Translations under genes and position numbers: made by a program | Notes under the pieces: model-generated | What the model was told of the DNA's origin: nothing | What the model saw: the letters and a program-made list of their open reading frames with translations, nothing else | The model's database searches: none | From: Paragonimus westermani | Taxonomy: Eukaryota; Platyhelminthes; Trematoda; Plagiorchiida; Troglotrematidae | NCBI GenBank assembly: GCA_008508345.1 | Contig: QNGE01000838.1 | Location: 101,751-165,750, forward strand | Direction of reading: 5' to 3' | DNA length: 64,000 nt | In this document: positions 21,641 through 34,639 of the stretch, one piece after another | Layout of the letters: the number at the start of each line of letters is the position of its first letter | How positions within the stretch are numbered: the first letter of the stretch is position 1

Positions 21641-22250
21641 CATGGAAAATAATGATAAAGGAAACCCAGTAAATTGTGGGACTAAAATGATAACTTCAAC
21701 AGGATGAGGCTGCGCAGACGATTGATGGTGGTGACCGCGAGGACTATGGATATATATATATAAACAGTAATATTAGCGGTACAATCTTAGTTTAGGAATA
21801 ATTGGCATGCAAAGGCCAACGTGGTGGCAGCCATTCTTCTAACAGTTTCTTTAGCAAAACTAACGACTGAGTCTGAACTACCTCCCCTGACAGCGCATTC
21901 TGAGAACGGATAAGGAACTGCATCAGAGACTCGCCTGCTTCTGCAGCGGTCGTCAGAAGCGTGCTGTGTGGACGTATGCAAAGCGAAAGGCCTGGTCCCA
22001 GAAGGCTGCCATAAAGGAACTGTAAGGTAGAGGAAATGAAGGGAAGTTCAACCTGTTCACCCAGGATTTTTCAAATTAAGCGGAGGAGGCCTCAAGTCTG
22101 ATGAAAACCCTTTGCGTTCCCCTGGAAGAGGAGGAGCAGCAGTTTCCGGCAACACCTTCCACTACTCCCCCTTCCAGAGGTAGAGGAGTAAGCTTAGATC
22201 GGATTAAAGTGGTATAACCAAACGTTCAAAGCTCTCTAAACAAGATAGAC
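21641..22250. other. No recognised feature
   Basis: A short TA repeat lies at 21749-21761. The interval may hold the 5' part of the retrotransposon that follows, but no motif supports this. Confidence 0.3.
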
Positions 22251-22299
22251 TAGTGAGAAGAGTGGGTTGGAAGTAATAACTCCTCAGTCATGCTGTTGC

Positions 22300-24080
22300 T
22301 GAGACGTGGCTGTCAGCGTAAGTGATGGATGCTGAAGTATCCCACCCCGGATACATCCTCTTCCGCGCGAAGTGCTCTGATGTTAGTAGTCGGCAAGCAG
22401 GGGGAGTTATGGACCTTATTCGAGATAACACACTTGCTACTCTCATACTAGCCAGAGCCGACACTTGTGGTACTTATGAAGGACTGTTGTGCGAGGTAAA
22501 GTTAACACAGAACAGTTCCACTGTGCTTGATCTTGTAGTTCGCTCCTTTGGATCGTTTGCAGTTCAAATGTTAGGCGATCCAAGGACTTTTTGGGCAACT
22601 AAACGCTGTTTGATACTAGGAGGCTTCAGCGCACCTAACATCAGCTGGAGAACACAAGCATACGCTAGTGGTTCAGGCCATTTTCGAAAACACTGCTTCG
22701 ACTGGTCGTTGACGAGCTGTACTCGTACCAGCACGCGGGGGCTTCCACGCGGTTGCACACCGGACGACGTTCCAAATTGGATTAATTGTTCTCAACACTT
22801 GAGTCAGATATCAATCAAATAAATATTTCGCCTCCAGTAGGGAGGAGTGAACATGCGCTATTGAACATATGGTGGACGAGAGGCGAACTGCAGGCAGCAT
22901 CCACTCCGGTTCGACGGACTATCAGGAGAACCCCATTCGAGGAAATGAGGATGGCCACGCCCACCTATGACTGGGCCGCCAGCACGATCACGGTTGATGC
23001 GCACTGGTGCAAAATTAGAGGCAACCTGCTGGCTCTCGTGGAACGGTTTGCACTGACGTCGCGTGGTCGTCCCCAGTCTAAAGGGCCACCGTGGTTCGAT
23101 GTTGTACTGCGTGCACTCCTCAGGTGCAGACACCCACAGTGAACCACCGTGCTGGTCATGGTTCCTATGATGCGTACCGAAAAACACGGAATGGATGTAA
23201 TACCACTAAACTAAGGAAGCGTCAGCAGTAAGAGGAAAGGCTGATCGTGGTATCGGCGACAGCACCCAAGAGGCTGTGGGCGTACATCCGTCGACGGACC
23301 AAAATCAAGACGGAAATCCCGGCACTGAGGGACCAGCATAAAAAGGAGGTTGCTGTCGACGTGAACAAGGCTCAGGTAATAGCTCAGCATTACGCTTTGG
23401 TCTACTCCCGGGATAACGCACAGTGGGTGGTCTTGCTTGACAAACCATCTGCTTGCCAGAGAGCGATGGCAAGAGCTAGCGGCAAGACTCTGGAGATGGT
23501 GTTTCTCGACTTTAGCAAGATCTTCGACAGAGTGCCACACTACCATTTGCTGGCTTATAATAATCGGGATAGCTGACTTTCTCCATGATAGGTCATTCGC
23601 TTTCCGAATGGCTGTCTACTCCGAGCAGTATACCACAAGGGCAGCACTCGGGCCCTTGTTCTTGGCTTACATCAATCATCTGTTGGACCATTTGTAGTCG
23701 TCTGTCCCCGTCTTCACTGACGAAATGAAAGTATGGAGGAGCGTCTCTTTAGATGAGAAGAATGAAAGTTTGCAACATGACTTGGGCACGTTCAATGGAC
23801 AGTTCGGACCAGCTTGCCTCCAAACCCACGGAAATGTCCCTTCATGCACCTGGGATATATCACGAATGTCGAAACATATCACGTTGAGGGCCACTTTCTA
23901 ACCCAATGTACATTGTGTTAACACTTAAGTGACCCCCAACGGCATGACGTCATACCGGACGTGACCTCGGAGTACTGGTGCCACAATCTTAAAATACAGG
24001 CTCACACAACACAGGCCTGTGTTAAAGCTAGGAAAGTGCTTGGGGCTATCTGTTAATCCTTTGTTAAGGTGGCTGAGGAG
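22300..24080 (+). pseudogene. EN-RT non-LTR retrotransposon, decayed (NL-B)
   Basis: An uninterrupted stretch from 22322 matches an AP-type endonuclease: VSHPGYILFRAKCSD, GGVMDL, GTYEGLLCEVKL and LILGGFSAPNISW (the GDFNAPHIDW box with Asp replaced by Gly). Then come a linker with WFDVVLR and RLWAYIRRRTKIK, and RT blocks VFLDFSKIFDRVPH (about 23500), ALGPLFLAYIN (about 23650) and VFTDEMKVW (about 23708, the FADDMK box with Ala to Thr and the second Asp to Glu). ACVKARKVLGAI closes the recognisable part near 24050. Several frameshifts and stops show it is dead. Confidence 0.75.
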
Positions 24081-24111
24081 GCCTTCTGTTTACGCTTCTC
24101 CCCTTCTAGCA

Positions 24112-24172
24112 CCAATTAGGGATTCAATTAGGGGTGAATTAGGGTTGTTTGGGGGGGGTAATTTAGGGTTGT
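24112..24172 (+). repeat. G-rich tract with scattered TTAGGG
   Basis: Four TTAGGG hexamers and a run of eight G occur in about 55 bp (TTAGGGG...TTAGGG...G8...TTTAGGG). Flatworm telomeres are TTAGGG, but these copies are not tandem. The tract has four G runs with loops of up to about 7 bases, compatible with a G-quadruplex. Confidence 0.5.
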
Positions 24173-24734
24173 TCCATCTTAACCAATAGTGCGTCGGTTG
24201 ATGAAAATATATCCGGTCCCATGCGCGTCATTATTCAGATTATTTATATAATATATTAAGTGCATAACACAAAAGAATGGCACTATTAATCAGGAAATAT
24301 TCGTTGTACGGATAAACTCCTCATTGTTTATCCAAACTTGAACCGCTTCAATAAATCAAGCGTGCCGTGTTCGAGTTTACGCCTAGCTTAGCGCTTTTGC
24401 TTCTTCTGAGGTTTGCGGAGGTTGCAATTATGTCTGAGAAGCATCACGATGACGGTGAAGTAAGAGAAATTATATCGTTCATTATAGCAATAGTGGTTTT
24501 CGGAGATGTTAGCCAGCCGTACCACCATTTATCAAAATGTGCAGCGCTCACTTGCCCAGCTTAACCGTAATGTCAAAGCAAAGTATATATTTCGTCTGTT
24601 TCGACGAGTTGTCATTAGCTGCAACGCGCTATTAACGTAGGTGGTGCTAGCACGCAAAGTGGTGATCTTTGAGAGCCTCTTAGATGCGTATATAATGGAG
24701 CGCTAGAAGGAGGATAGTTACCGCTCTCTTGTTA

Positions 24735-24778
24735 CGGTGAATTCACCGAGTAACTCTCAAGAGTTACTCAATGAATTG
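24735..24778. repeat. Adjacent perfect palindromes
   Basis: CGGTGAATTCACCG (24735-24748) is a 14-bp palindrome. GAGTAACTCT-CA-AGAGTTACTC (24748-24769) is a 10-bp-arm hairpin with a 2-base loop. Wider arms (GAATTCACCGAGTAACTCT with its imperfect complement) extend to 24778. Confidence 0.75.
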
Positions 24779-25940
24779 CCTCACACAGTCGGAGACTCTT
24801 GCCTAATATCAATGAACATTGGTCGTCGAAACTGTTTCCCCTGAATTTCAGAGGACGACGTCGTATGACTAGCATATGCCGAAGTGAATAGTAGCCAACT
24901 CTTCTCATATGCACATTCTGAACAATGCATGTGTAACATGCAAGCCAGCCGTTTTTAATTTTACATACGCGTTGTATCAAATTTTTAAACTACAATCATG
25001 TGAAAATCCGACCAAACCCAAGTCCCTTAAATATTCACCCCTCCGCATTCAACCTCTCCCGTTTCTGGACGTTAATTGGACCTTGACCTAGACGATTTTG
25101 TTTTGTCACATCCCCAGTTGTTCGTCATTGTACTTTACTTGAGTGGTGCGTACACCCCCCTCTTGGAGCTCAGCTCATTCCCATTGTTTAAAACCTGTTG
25201 GCTGCTTGGAAGATCTCTTTTGAGTATGAATGCCTTATTGTGTGAGTATAGTTCATATTTAGTCCGTTCAGCAGCAAATTGTAACACATTCCCTGGAAAC
25301 GATCTGTCGATCGAAACTGTTGAGGATGTCTAAACATTCACTTTCACAATTTGTTCAATAATGCCGTGGCATTACGATCCCATCCTGTTTTGGATATTTG
25401 GGACCATTGGTTTATCGCTACGCATTGCTCAACGTCTTCGTGGAAGATCGTTCACTCGTAACGCTAGTAAACAAACTTTGGGACAATGTGCGGACACCAA
25501 GGGACAAAGTTCTTCCGAGGGGTTCCAACAACTGTCCCGTTAGTGGAAACAACATATATATGCTTGAGCATGACGTTTGAAGTAATCGCACGGTAAAAAA
25601 CTTTGATTCTGCGTATTTGTTGATCTATCGACGCCGAACGTTCGTCATTCCACGTCGCGTGTGGAATTACCTATCGACCATCGTCTGAAGCTGCCATCTG
25701 GCAATGTTCTCTTCTCGTGTGGTGGCCTATTAAATTCAGCGGATTTCGATCTGTCATTGAGTCATTCCATTTCTCACAAAATTTCAAAATTAAATTTCAA
25801 ATCCAGGACTTGGTGAAGGCCTGCGCCTGTTGACGTCCTAATGCTTGAGTGGTGTAATCCGGAGATTGACCAGACTGCGTATTCTGTCGGTGAATTCTGT
25901 GGCGATCCGAGGGTAGGGATGGAAGAAAAGAACTTAGTAT
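24779..25940. other. No recognised feature
   Basis: Open frames of 60-85 codons on the plus strand (25076-25580) carry no motif. The region just before 25950 may be the 3' UTR of the minus-strand RT tail that follows. Confidence 0.3.
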
Positions 25941-25949
25941 AAGGTGGGG

Positions 25950-26335
25950 GAAAAATTGTCTCAGCTTGTGCCCAGTTCTCTTGTGAATATCTCTACGTTC
26001 GCGGCCTCAACGACCTTTGCAGGCAACTTGTTCCACGAGTTGACTACCCGGTTAGTGAAAAATTTATATCAAACAGCCAACTGTGATGTTGTTTTCTTGA
26101 TTGTGAATCTATGACCACTTGAATCTCTGTCCTGAAACATCTCGAACAAACCTGCCAGGGGACTTCTTCTATTACCCGCCTGCGTTCGAGCGAAAACAAG
26201 TTCAACGAAGTTAGTCGGTCTTAGTAGCTTAGACCCTCCATACCCCATACCATACATGCGGTGAACTTTCGTACCTTTTCGAGGACGACTATGTCCTCCT
26301 TGAGATATGATGACCAAGTTTGGACACAATATTAT
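25950..26335 (-). pseudogene. C-terminal tail of a non-LTR RT
   Basis: The minus-strand frame carries KVHRMYGMGYGGSKL, the block ending SPLAGLFEMFQDRDSSGHRF, and after a stop at 26069 a sequence like INTWNELP (STRGTSCLQ in the shifted frame). Basic, hydrophobic C-terminal tails with a GHRF/GHxxK block and a final N-x-W-N-x-L-P are typical of CR1/NL-B-like RTs. No RT core remains. It is a 5'-truncated copy. Confidence 0.55.
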
Positions 26336-26339
26336 GGGT

Positions 26340-27118
26340 GGGAGAGAACTATAGCCGAGTATATTTAAATGAACAGTCTTGTCGGTAGAACGTTCATATC
26401 TCTGACGTTTTTGAGAGAAAGTCGGTTTGTAAGTTAATAAAATTGTTATAATTTTATGGCTTGTTTCGTTTGGGAAAACTGTTGGAATCCGCTGCTAGAA
26501 ATGTTTGGTTTCTGTCTTTTTACTGCGTAGGCAAACAATTTCCGGTGCTTCAATCGAATAGCGGTTATCGGAAAATGAACAAAAAAGTCGTATTCCACGT
26601 TAGTTTGTAGAATTGATGGTGGAATATAATGAAATTCGATGTAATATACTTGGTAAGACATACTATTCTTGACACGTGATTATCTGTGCGACGGTTGAAC
26701 CGTTGTTGGACCGTGAGGACTAAGCCTTGTATAGAGTTGTGAACGTGAGATACAGTAATGGACGCTTTACAACACAGTATCTTGCGCAAAAGATGGGCGC
26801 GTCAGCGGCGTTTTCTTAGTTACACTCGGAAAGCGTAATCATTCGTTGCTACCACGGTTGTAATGTTTTCTATTCAAGCATGATGTATGCTGGAGTGCTG
26901 ACGAAGTGAACTTCTAAAGAAGAAACATCTACGGGGAACTCCTCAATCGAAAGCTCAAGGCAGTTCTATGAAATGAAAGGTAAACAGTATCGTATGGTAA
27001 AACACTTTTGACTGATCCATCCATTTGGTCTGCCTTACGAGTGAAGGCAAACAATACCCCATGCTTAAAAACGTGGGTGGACGAGTAGAGTCACTGAGAA
27101 CGAGCATGTAGGGAATTC
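26340..27118. other. No recognised feature
   Basis: AT-rich spacer with short frames on the minus strand at 26446-26789 and no motif. Confidence 0.35.
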
Positions 27119-29434
27119 GACGTGAATTGTCTTTTTGGAATCTATAGCACCGGCATCTCTTCCGCCACTATATCCGTCTCGGAACAATTTCCAGGAAGTG
27201 ATCATAACATAGTGAACTCAACGTTCAACCTAAAAGCTGTTGAAAAGTCGACCGTCATACACTACCGTCAAACTAAAGTCGTCGACTGGAACGTGTTCAC
27301 CACACTGCTGAGATCCCTGGAATGGAACACGTTCTTTCTTACCTCCGACTCTAGTATTGCAACCGAGGCATTCAATGAACACTTCAGGTATTGCACGAAC
27401 ATCTTAGCCCCGCAAAAGTCAAAACACCGTAATGTGTAGGGTAACGGCACGAGTCTCACTCCAAAGGAGCAAGACGAGCTCGAAAGTCTTGAATCATGGT
27501 ATCGGAAAACATGCGACTTCTCTCTCATCATGCAAATGCATAAAATGTTCAATGCAAATGAATATAGAACCAAAATGCTCCGCATGAGTGAGGAAGAACG
27601 TGCGCTTAAGACCATAGATAAGAGCTCGCAGATGATGCAGTTGATGAGACGCAGGAATATTGGGGGAGACCCTGCCATCTCAGCAGTGACACTGCTGGAC
27701 AAAACCACTGTAGATGATCCTCAAGCAATCTGTAAGGTTTTTAATTCATATTTTGCTGCTTCCATCAATATCGAAGATCATATACTGCCCTCACCTCCTC
27801 CTGTAAGTGCAAGTATGTTCCTAAGCCATATCCCTGTTGATGCATGGCTCATGCGCCCTCAGTTAGCTATTATCAAACCTTCTCGCTTATCTAGTCCTGA
27901 TGGCATTTACCCTATTGCTCTGAAATACGGAGGAGAAGACATTCCACTCATTCTGCTTAATATTTATACACTTTCTTTAACATCAGGTTCCTTCTCTCTT
28001 CAGTGGAAAAACTCCAAAATTAAGCCCCGCTATAAAAGTGGCTGGCCACATGACGTCAGCAATTATCGTCCCATCAACCATACTTCAGTTTGTTCTAGGG
28101 TGTTGGAAAAGATAATAAAATGCCGCATTGTCGAATTCTTGTTATCACGAAACCTTATAAATCACCCTCAGCATGGGTTTCTCAATAAGCGTTCTTGCAT
28201 GACATGTCAGCTAGAATTTCCTGACCATGCGACAGAATCTACTGACGCCGGTGAGGTGATTATCATTATACAGTTGGACATGGCGAAGGCTTTCAATCGT
28301 GTGCCTCATGAGCGTCTCCTGCTCAAAATAGCATCCTTTGGTATGCGTGATCCACTGCTTAGCTGGTTTTCGTCATACCTTAGAGGCCGCACACAAACAG
28401 TGAAAATAAGAGACAATAGCTCAACGCTCAGACCATTCACTAGCGGTGTGATACGATGAAGTGTTCTGGGACCGTTACACTTTCTCATATATATAAACGG
28501 CATATGTCAAGTTATCAAGCATGGCAAGCTATTCCTATTTGATGACGATATCAAACTTGTATACAGCTTCCCTCTTGGCAATCATAATGTATGTTTAGAA
28601 AATATACGGAAAGACCTCATGTCATTAGAGATTTGGTATCAAACTTGGCTGATGAAATTCTCAGCCAATAAATCCACTATCGTTGTGTATGGTTGTCACG
28701 TACCAGGTGGCTCTATAAAGCTGGATGGTCACGGCATATTAACCGCCAGCTCAGTACGTGACCTGGGAATGCGCTACTCAAACTCATTCAACTTCGCAGA
28801 ACATATATCTTTCCTAGTCGCTAAAACCAGACGGACGGTAGGGTACATTAAACACTCATTCTTCCTAGCTGCTGCACGGTTGCACCTTTATAAACTGTGT
28901 ACGACCCAAGTTAGAGTACTGCACGTTCATATATGGCCACCTGCGCAAGTCTGATAGGTTAACTCTGGAAAGCCTTCAACGTGCATTCACGAAAAGCTTA
29001 TTGGATTATCCATCTTCTCTGAGCTACAGAGAACGCTGCCGAACGCTTGTACTCGATCCTCTTTGGTTACGGCGACTCAAGGTTAACTTTCCACTCGTAT
29101 AGTTTGATCTGTGGCAGTAAATTCATCATCAGCTTCGCGATTAGCCTACAACACAGGCCAAAGTATAACCTCAGAAACAGGGACTTCACCTTGGCAGCTC
29201 TTAAATCTCGGAAAAACTGCGTTCGAATTTTTTCCTAGTAAATATTCCTACATTCGGAACACACTCCCGTATGCAATTAGGTCCAGTCAGAATATACACC
29301 TATTTAAACGGAACTTAGAAACTTTCCTAACAGTGACGAACGTTATGTCCATTTCCAAGCTCTACTTGTCTCAGGACGTTATCTTCGAAAACGGACCTAA
29401 TAACATCCGCCGAAAAACCCCCTGTTTTGCGTGA
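27119..29434 (+). pseudogene. NL-A ORF2: endonuclease end, RT and C-terminus
   Basis: A 5'-truncated but well preserved ORF2. It opens with the end of the endonuclease (FPGSDHNIV, containing the catalytic SDH), then a linker, and RT from about 27740. The RT includes SSPDGIYPIALKYGG, NYRPINHTSV, ERLLLKIASFG, LDMAKAFNRVPHERLL, GPLHFLIYING and the catalytic box LFDDDIK at 28535-28552 (Ala of ADD changed to Asp). Downstream are MKFSANKST, SVRDLGMRYSN and the C-terminal tail to 29434. Breaks: TAG at 27437, TGA at 28457, a frameshift near 28915 and others near 28960-29110. The same family appears at 46001-49162 (ORF1 and EN) and 49907-51500 (RT, minus). Confidence 0.8.
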
Positions 29435-30480
29435 TGTCAAGTGATGCACCTCTCGAACCGATCAAAACTACCACTTTCAGGATAGACCTTGTACTTTCAA
29501 AATTGCCAGCGACCATGATAACATGTCTAGTGTCAACACGTATAGGTGTCAATATACATGTCCGTTAGTAACAACCCAAACAACCTGGCACACTCTTACC
29601 CCATGCTTGTTGATAGCTTGTGTGTCTGAGTTGTAAACCACCATGCAAAAGCTGGCCATGCTAGAATCGTTCAAAAAACTCAACTTGTTCGTCTCATAAC
29701 TGCATAATAGCCTCTAGTCGCAACTCTTCCTTTTCCTCCCCTGACAGACCACCCGGCAACCTCTCAGTATTGTCAAACATTCTTTTCATTCTATATACCG
29801 CCTGTACAAAGATAATAGACATCTAAATTCGGCAGTAATCGTACAGTAGGAATAGCTTATAATCGATCTCCTTTCGCGTCATTCAATAGCAGCTGTTCGC
29901 ATGTGGTATAAACTTCATCAATCAACACGATGCTATTAACGTCACATAGGAGGTTATGTCAGAATATCACGTCCCATTGTTCGTCATAGCTAACAGTTAG
30001 TTTTACTGATACATCTCGCACGAGAAAACATCTCACCCGCCAGGACCTTCAAAATTCCGCAATGGTTGTGCATATCGCGAGCTTCTCCAAATTCTTAGGA
30101 ATTTGAGAGAAGATTGACGTCCGGTCGAGAGGTCCATGCATTCCTCACAAAAGTATATGCGTTTCCACCTCGCCCACATCATGAAAAATTTTCTGCACAT
30201 TTTTTCGGGACTATCTACATGGAATAATGGTCAAATTCTTCGTCAATACATTCTTTCCATCCTCCAACCACCGTTTTTTGGCACGACCTTGAGCATCAGG
30301 CCAGCGATCACCTTGTAAAGTCCAAATTGATGTAACAAATCAATTATTTTATCGAATCGTGCAGACCCCAAACACTATCTTCTCAGAATCATGGAGCTCG
30401 AAGTTTCCTGCCTAGAATTGAATTTTCCCTCCATATAATGTCTGTTTTTGTCTGTTTTGCCGCTCTACTCACATAGCTGA
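29435..30480. other. No recognised feature
   Basis: This may include the 3' UTR of the NL-A copy. No poly-A or ATT tail marks its end, and no coding motif is present. Confidence 0.3.
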
Positions 30481-30499
30481 CTCGTTGTACAATTTTCAA

Positions 30500-30589
30500 A
30501 GTTGGTGTTCCATTATGCATATTCTGAAAATCGCTGCGTTGATCACGCTCTCCTGAGCGTGTTTCTCACAAATGCGTCAATAAAAATAC

Positions 30590-30627
<38 letters not shown>
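30500..30627 (+). repeat. Retrotransposon 3' tail ending in (ATT)n
   Basis: TGTTTCTCACAAATGCGTCA followed by a perfect (ATT)12-type run (30591-30627) has the same layout as the tail at 56925-57037 (GTGCTTCTCACATATGCG then ATT repeats). It suggests the 3' end of a related non-LTR element. Confidence 0.55.
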
Positions 30628-30628
<1 letters not shown>

Positions 30629-30839
30629 ACATGCACGAAAGTAGCACGTATTTTAGCCGTTGGCTTGCGTGCGTTCTTGGTGTCTATCTGGATGACTCCA
30701 GCCGCCCATCAGATGGGGTAATCATCATCTCGTTCATCAAATCTGATATCAGCAGGATAACTGTGTATACATGTGTGAAGAAATTCACCATCTCAAAATA
30801 TCTTAAGAGGAGAGTCGTTTCAGTTGATATTGAACCATG

Positions 30840-32500
30840 CTTTCTTCGGCTCGTTTGCAAGCGGCACACCGTCCGCGGACAGGTCTATGTTAACATCCAT
30901 CAGGGATGGTGTGCGTTACTCGGTTTTCATAAACACCGGAAGAGTGCAAGCAATGGTTGAAGTAGAGGGAACTGATAAAGCCAAGAATCGCGAACGTGCA
31001 TCTACCAGGTGGCTGAGGTTTATGCTGCTTGCCGTACAAAGGACACCCAATTATGTCCAGCATTTGATGCCAGTCTCCACACTTTCTACTGTGTTTCTGA
31101 CGAAGGCAGTGATGCCGTTGAGAGAGGTCACTGCTGTGCGGCTGCTGCAAGCATGTGGTTCTGCAAGTAAATGTTGGAGGACTTTATAGTGATGGTTGAA
31201 TTTGGCTGCGGTTGCAGGCCACCAACCGTCGAATTGGCAATTCATACTCAGCCAGTCACCGATCATGAATGTAAACAAAAATAAACACTACAGAAAGTCT
31301 TACTGTTGGGGTAACTATTTTTGAAACATTGACAAAATATGCATGCAATGTGGCTACACTAGACGGTAAGGGTGGCACTAACATTTGCCTTGCATGTCAT
31401 TCCCGAGGGAAGCGACGCCACCACGGTGCACTTGAAGCCGCAGTATACAAGCTGATTAATATAGAACCACTTACCTTGCGCTCAGCTACTGTTTCGAAAT
31501 GGTGTCGTGTGGTCCGCCTGTTCGGATGTTTTCGGACGAGAGGACTCGCAAACGTAGCCACTCGGTAATGAAGTTTCTTGGCGTACGTGTCAGCATCAAC
31601 AACTAAGCAATGATCCTCCCGTACGTCGCTTGTATTTTACACTCTTGCATCAGCCACTTGCTATGGACCCATATTTTTCTAATGACAACCGCTAAGAAGT
31701 CTCTTGGGTGCGCCCCCTTCTTTAATCGTCCGTCGGCGTTCTCCAGCGTAGTATTCGTGTAATTGCCAGAGTAGACAACATCGCTTTGCACATGAATGAC
31801 TCATCTGGGCTTGATGTGAAGCCAATGGCACATAAAGCAACTCATAAACTTGATATCGTTCCAGTCGATGGTATCTCGGTCACTTTTGGACCTACAGTAT
31901 CCAGTGTTGGGGTGCAACTTACTCTTGCACACGGTCTATCGCAGCCTTTCGGTCGAAGAAATAACGACTGCGGAGGGTGTTCGTCTTTCAAAGAATATGA
32001 CAACTGAATTTTATCCAATCACATGCTTACGAACGGTGTCAGGTACGTAGAAACGACATAACACTATGTCGCAGCCGAACACTACACGGGCAGCCCTCAT
32101 TTTTTGTAGCCATCCTAATCTCCACAAACGTCTTCACCACAATGTGTTCGCCCATCCTTTCTTGAGAAATTCCAACCAGCTTAGATAGTGAAGCATACTT
32201 CTCACTGAAAACGTACCCGGGTCGGTCGTGTCCCATGCCATCGGTAATAAGATCTGATACAAGCTCCAGCTTTAAAAGTATGACCGAATGTTTTGTGACA
32301 TACTTGCGCCTGTTTGTCCCGTGGGGGAAATCCACTTTCACAACATGCGGGTAATGTCCGAATAATTTAATCTGCTTTCGGTGCGCAGAGCAGATATGTG
32401 TATGTCTGTTGCCGTCATCTTGTATGGTGAGCACGACATCTATCGCATTACGCGCTGACTGCGCTTCCTGGGGTTCCTTAATGTTCGATTACAAATCTTA
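30840..32500 (-). pseudogene. Mutator-like SWIM-type transposase, decayed (MULE-S copy 1)
   Basis: Reading leftward from about 32500: LTIQDDGNRHTHIC, YPHVVKVDFPHGTNRRKY (the first catalytic block, FPDVVxVDATxGTN in the family, here with Ala-Thr replaced), LITDGMGHDRPG and SEKYASL. Lower down at about 31790-31600 come MQSDVVYSGNYTN and LENADGRLKK, the block before the SWIM finger, and at 31278-30840 the C-terminal segment. The order matches the better preserved copy at 34640-36540. Many stops and shifts are present; the SWIM cysteines are not recognisable here. Confidence 0.65.
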
Positions 32501-34180
32501 CAGAACCAACTAACTTGAAATTACGGATTTTAGCATGCGTAAAATGTTTGTACTATCATTGGTTGTGATAAAATTCTCATAATCATCCGCTACATACTGC
32601 TCAATATCAAAAGTTAATGGATTGTAGCCGAACAGGCCCTTGAAGTCGTTCGCTTAACCAACAGTGAGTCTGCGATTTGTGGGATTGGACTCATGCCAGA
32701 CGATTGGTGGGTGGCCGTGCACTAACTCGTAAGGGCTCAAAACCAGACAGGCACTTCTCCAGGTCTTATGAAACCATGATCTGTAACACGTGTCGCAAGA
32801 ACGGAACTGTTAAAAATAATAAGAATTAATTCAATAGGCAAGTTGCACAAGTCTGCAAACACATACGCTCTTTATACTTCGTACGACGGTGATAAACCTG
32901 ACGGATTCCGGGGTAGCATGCCACCTTACATTACCGTACTTCTGGACCATTTTCAAGTTAAGGTTTGTCCCACGAACGAGAATTACACCAACATCTTTCA
33001 TGTACCTCTAAAGGCACTCCTAGAACTGTGGCAAGGTGTTAAATACACAACTCTCAAACATTGCCCTAAATGCTGCAATATAAATCATTTCCCAAACATA
33101 AAAAGTACCCCCGGTTACTGATAGGATGAATGAATATCATCTCAGCGTTTACATATATACATAATTTCGGCACTCATGCATCAACCTACAACCGTCGCCA
33201 CACGCTAGCGACTACAACAACAACAGCCCTACTGTAATATTCCACAGTGGGGAGCTCACTTGAGCGATAGTAATTCACTAGGCAGAGGACGGAATGTCCA
33301 CGTGCTGAAAATGGATCGTATGAGAGTCAGTCATAGAATTGGTAAGTTGGAAGCCGTATTCACAACCACCCAATGGAGCACACAAATTCGTGGAAAGGGT
33401 TCATTCAACATGACATGCAAGAACAGGAGCACGGCAGCGCAATGTGTTATGTGGTGGCCAAGTCAGCAAAACAAGCGTCTTACAATTTTGCATTGTTTCC
33501 TTCTGTTGGTTCTTTGTGCGCCTCGTCTAAGTGCGTGGCCGCCGAGAGACCTGGAAGTGGGAGGGGAGAAACACATGTTGTTAGGCACGCATTTTGGTTG
33601 GTTTCGTCACTGTTTCGAAAATTATACTGAAATTTATCCGCAGGAAGCTCATGCTGTCGTTCATATACCGTTAATATGTGGGTTTGGGATATCATGTGAG
33701 TGATTGTGGACCTAACATCTAGGGAAGTATGAAATTCGCCTAGTGTGCTGTAAGAAATATTTCTGTTTCAATGCGTAAAAGATTTTTATCAAGGACGCCA
33801 AGGAATTGCGCCGATTTAGTAGCGAAATAGGTTGACGAGATAGCTGAAGTTTGGTGATCTGGTAGATAGAAGGAATTAGCAACGAGTGATCAATAAACAT
33901 GTTTCGCGTAAGCTGTTTATCATTTTTCTCGAACTCTTACGTTCGGTGTTTTGTGAAATAGCTGACGACAGTTGATAAGTTTGAGTGTTTATGGCCATCC
34001 TCACGTGTAACTGGGACCCACTGAAATTTGGAGGTGCCTTGGGTAAGTGGATAAGGCTGTAGCTGATTACCTCGAAACATAATGCGGGCGAAATTCTGCG
34101 TCACCTGCATAGAGTATATACTGCTCATCGTAATCGGGTGTAGGCTGCTCTGGAATTGAGGTTACAAAGATATAAGCAAG
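32501..34180. other. Unassigned spacer
   Basis: Open frames at 32843-33121 (+) and 33260-33703 (+, 147 codons with a central hydrophobic stretch LHCFLLLVLCAPRL) have no family I recognise. They may be chance frames. Confidence 0.25.
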
Positions 34181-34278
34181 TTTGTGCAGTTACGTGACCA
34201 CCGAGGAGATGGAATTTCATGTGTTTTCAGAAAAGCAAAGAGGTTCAACGCACGAAGCACTTCGGGGTGACCCGTTAG

Positions 34279-34441
34279 ACGGTCAGCCTACGTTCACCCT
34301 ACAGTCAAGACGCCACAACCTATGGTTGGACACACTGACGTCTATGTTCGACGGTCAGCCTGAGTGTACCCTACAGTCACAGCGCCACGAATTATGGTTG
34401 GACACAGACGTCTATGCCCGACGGTCACCACGCCAAGACGT
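34279..34441 (+). repeat. Tandem repeat, about 71 bp, 2.3 copies
   Basis: Units start with GACGGTCAGCC at 34279 and 34351, and a partial third starts at 34421. Each contains CCTACAGTCA, GCGCCAC-type and TATGGTTGGACACA segments. It lies just beyond the MULE-S copy 2 coding end and may be its subterminal region. Confidence 0.75.
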
Positions 34442-34639
34442 GAAAATGATACTGATTTTTCGGAATACGTTTATTATATGTACATGTCTTCATTGTCTGG
34501 AATATTCCGTCCGAATTCACGAAGCCTCCTCGCTTTCGGTTCCGATTCATTAGATGTCCTTCTCTGGCTGTGCATGCTGGTCTAACGTTAAACGGTATGT
34601 AACATGTTAAGTGGAGTATCACTTACCGTTGCTAGTGAC

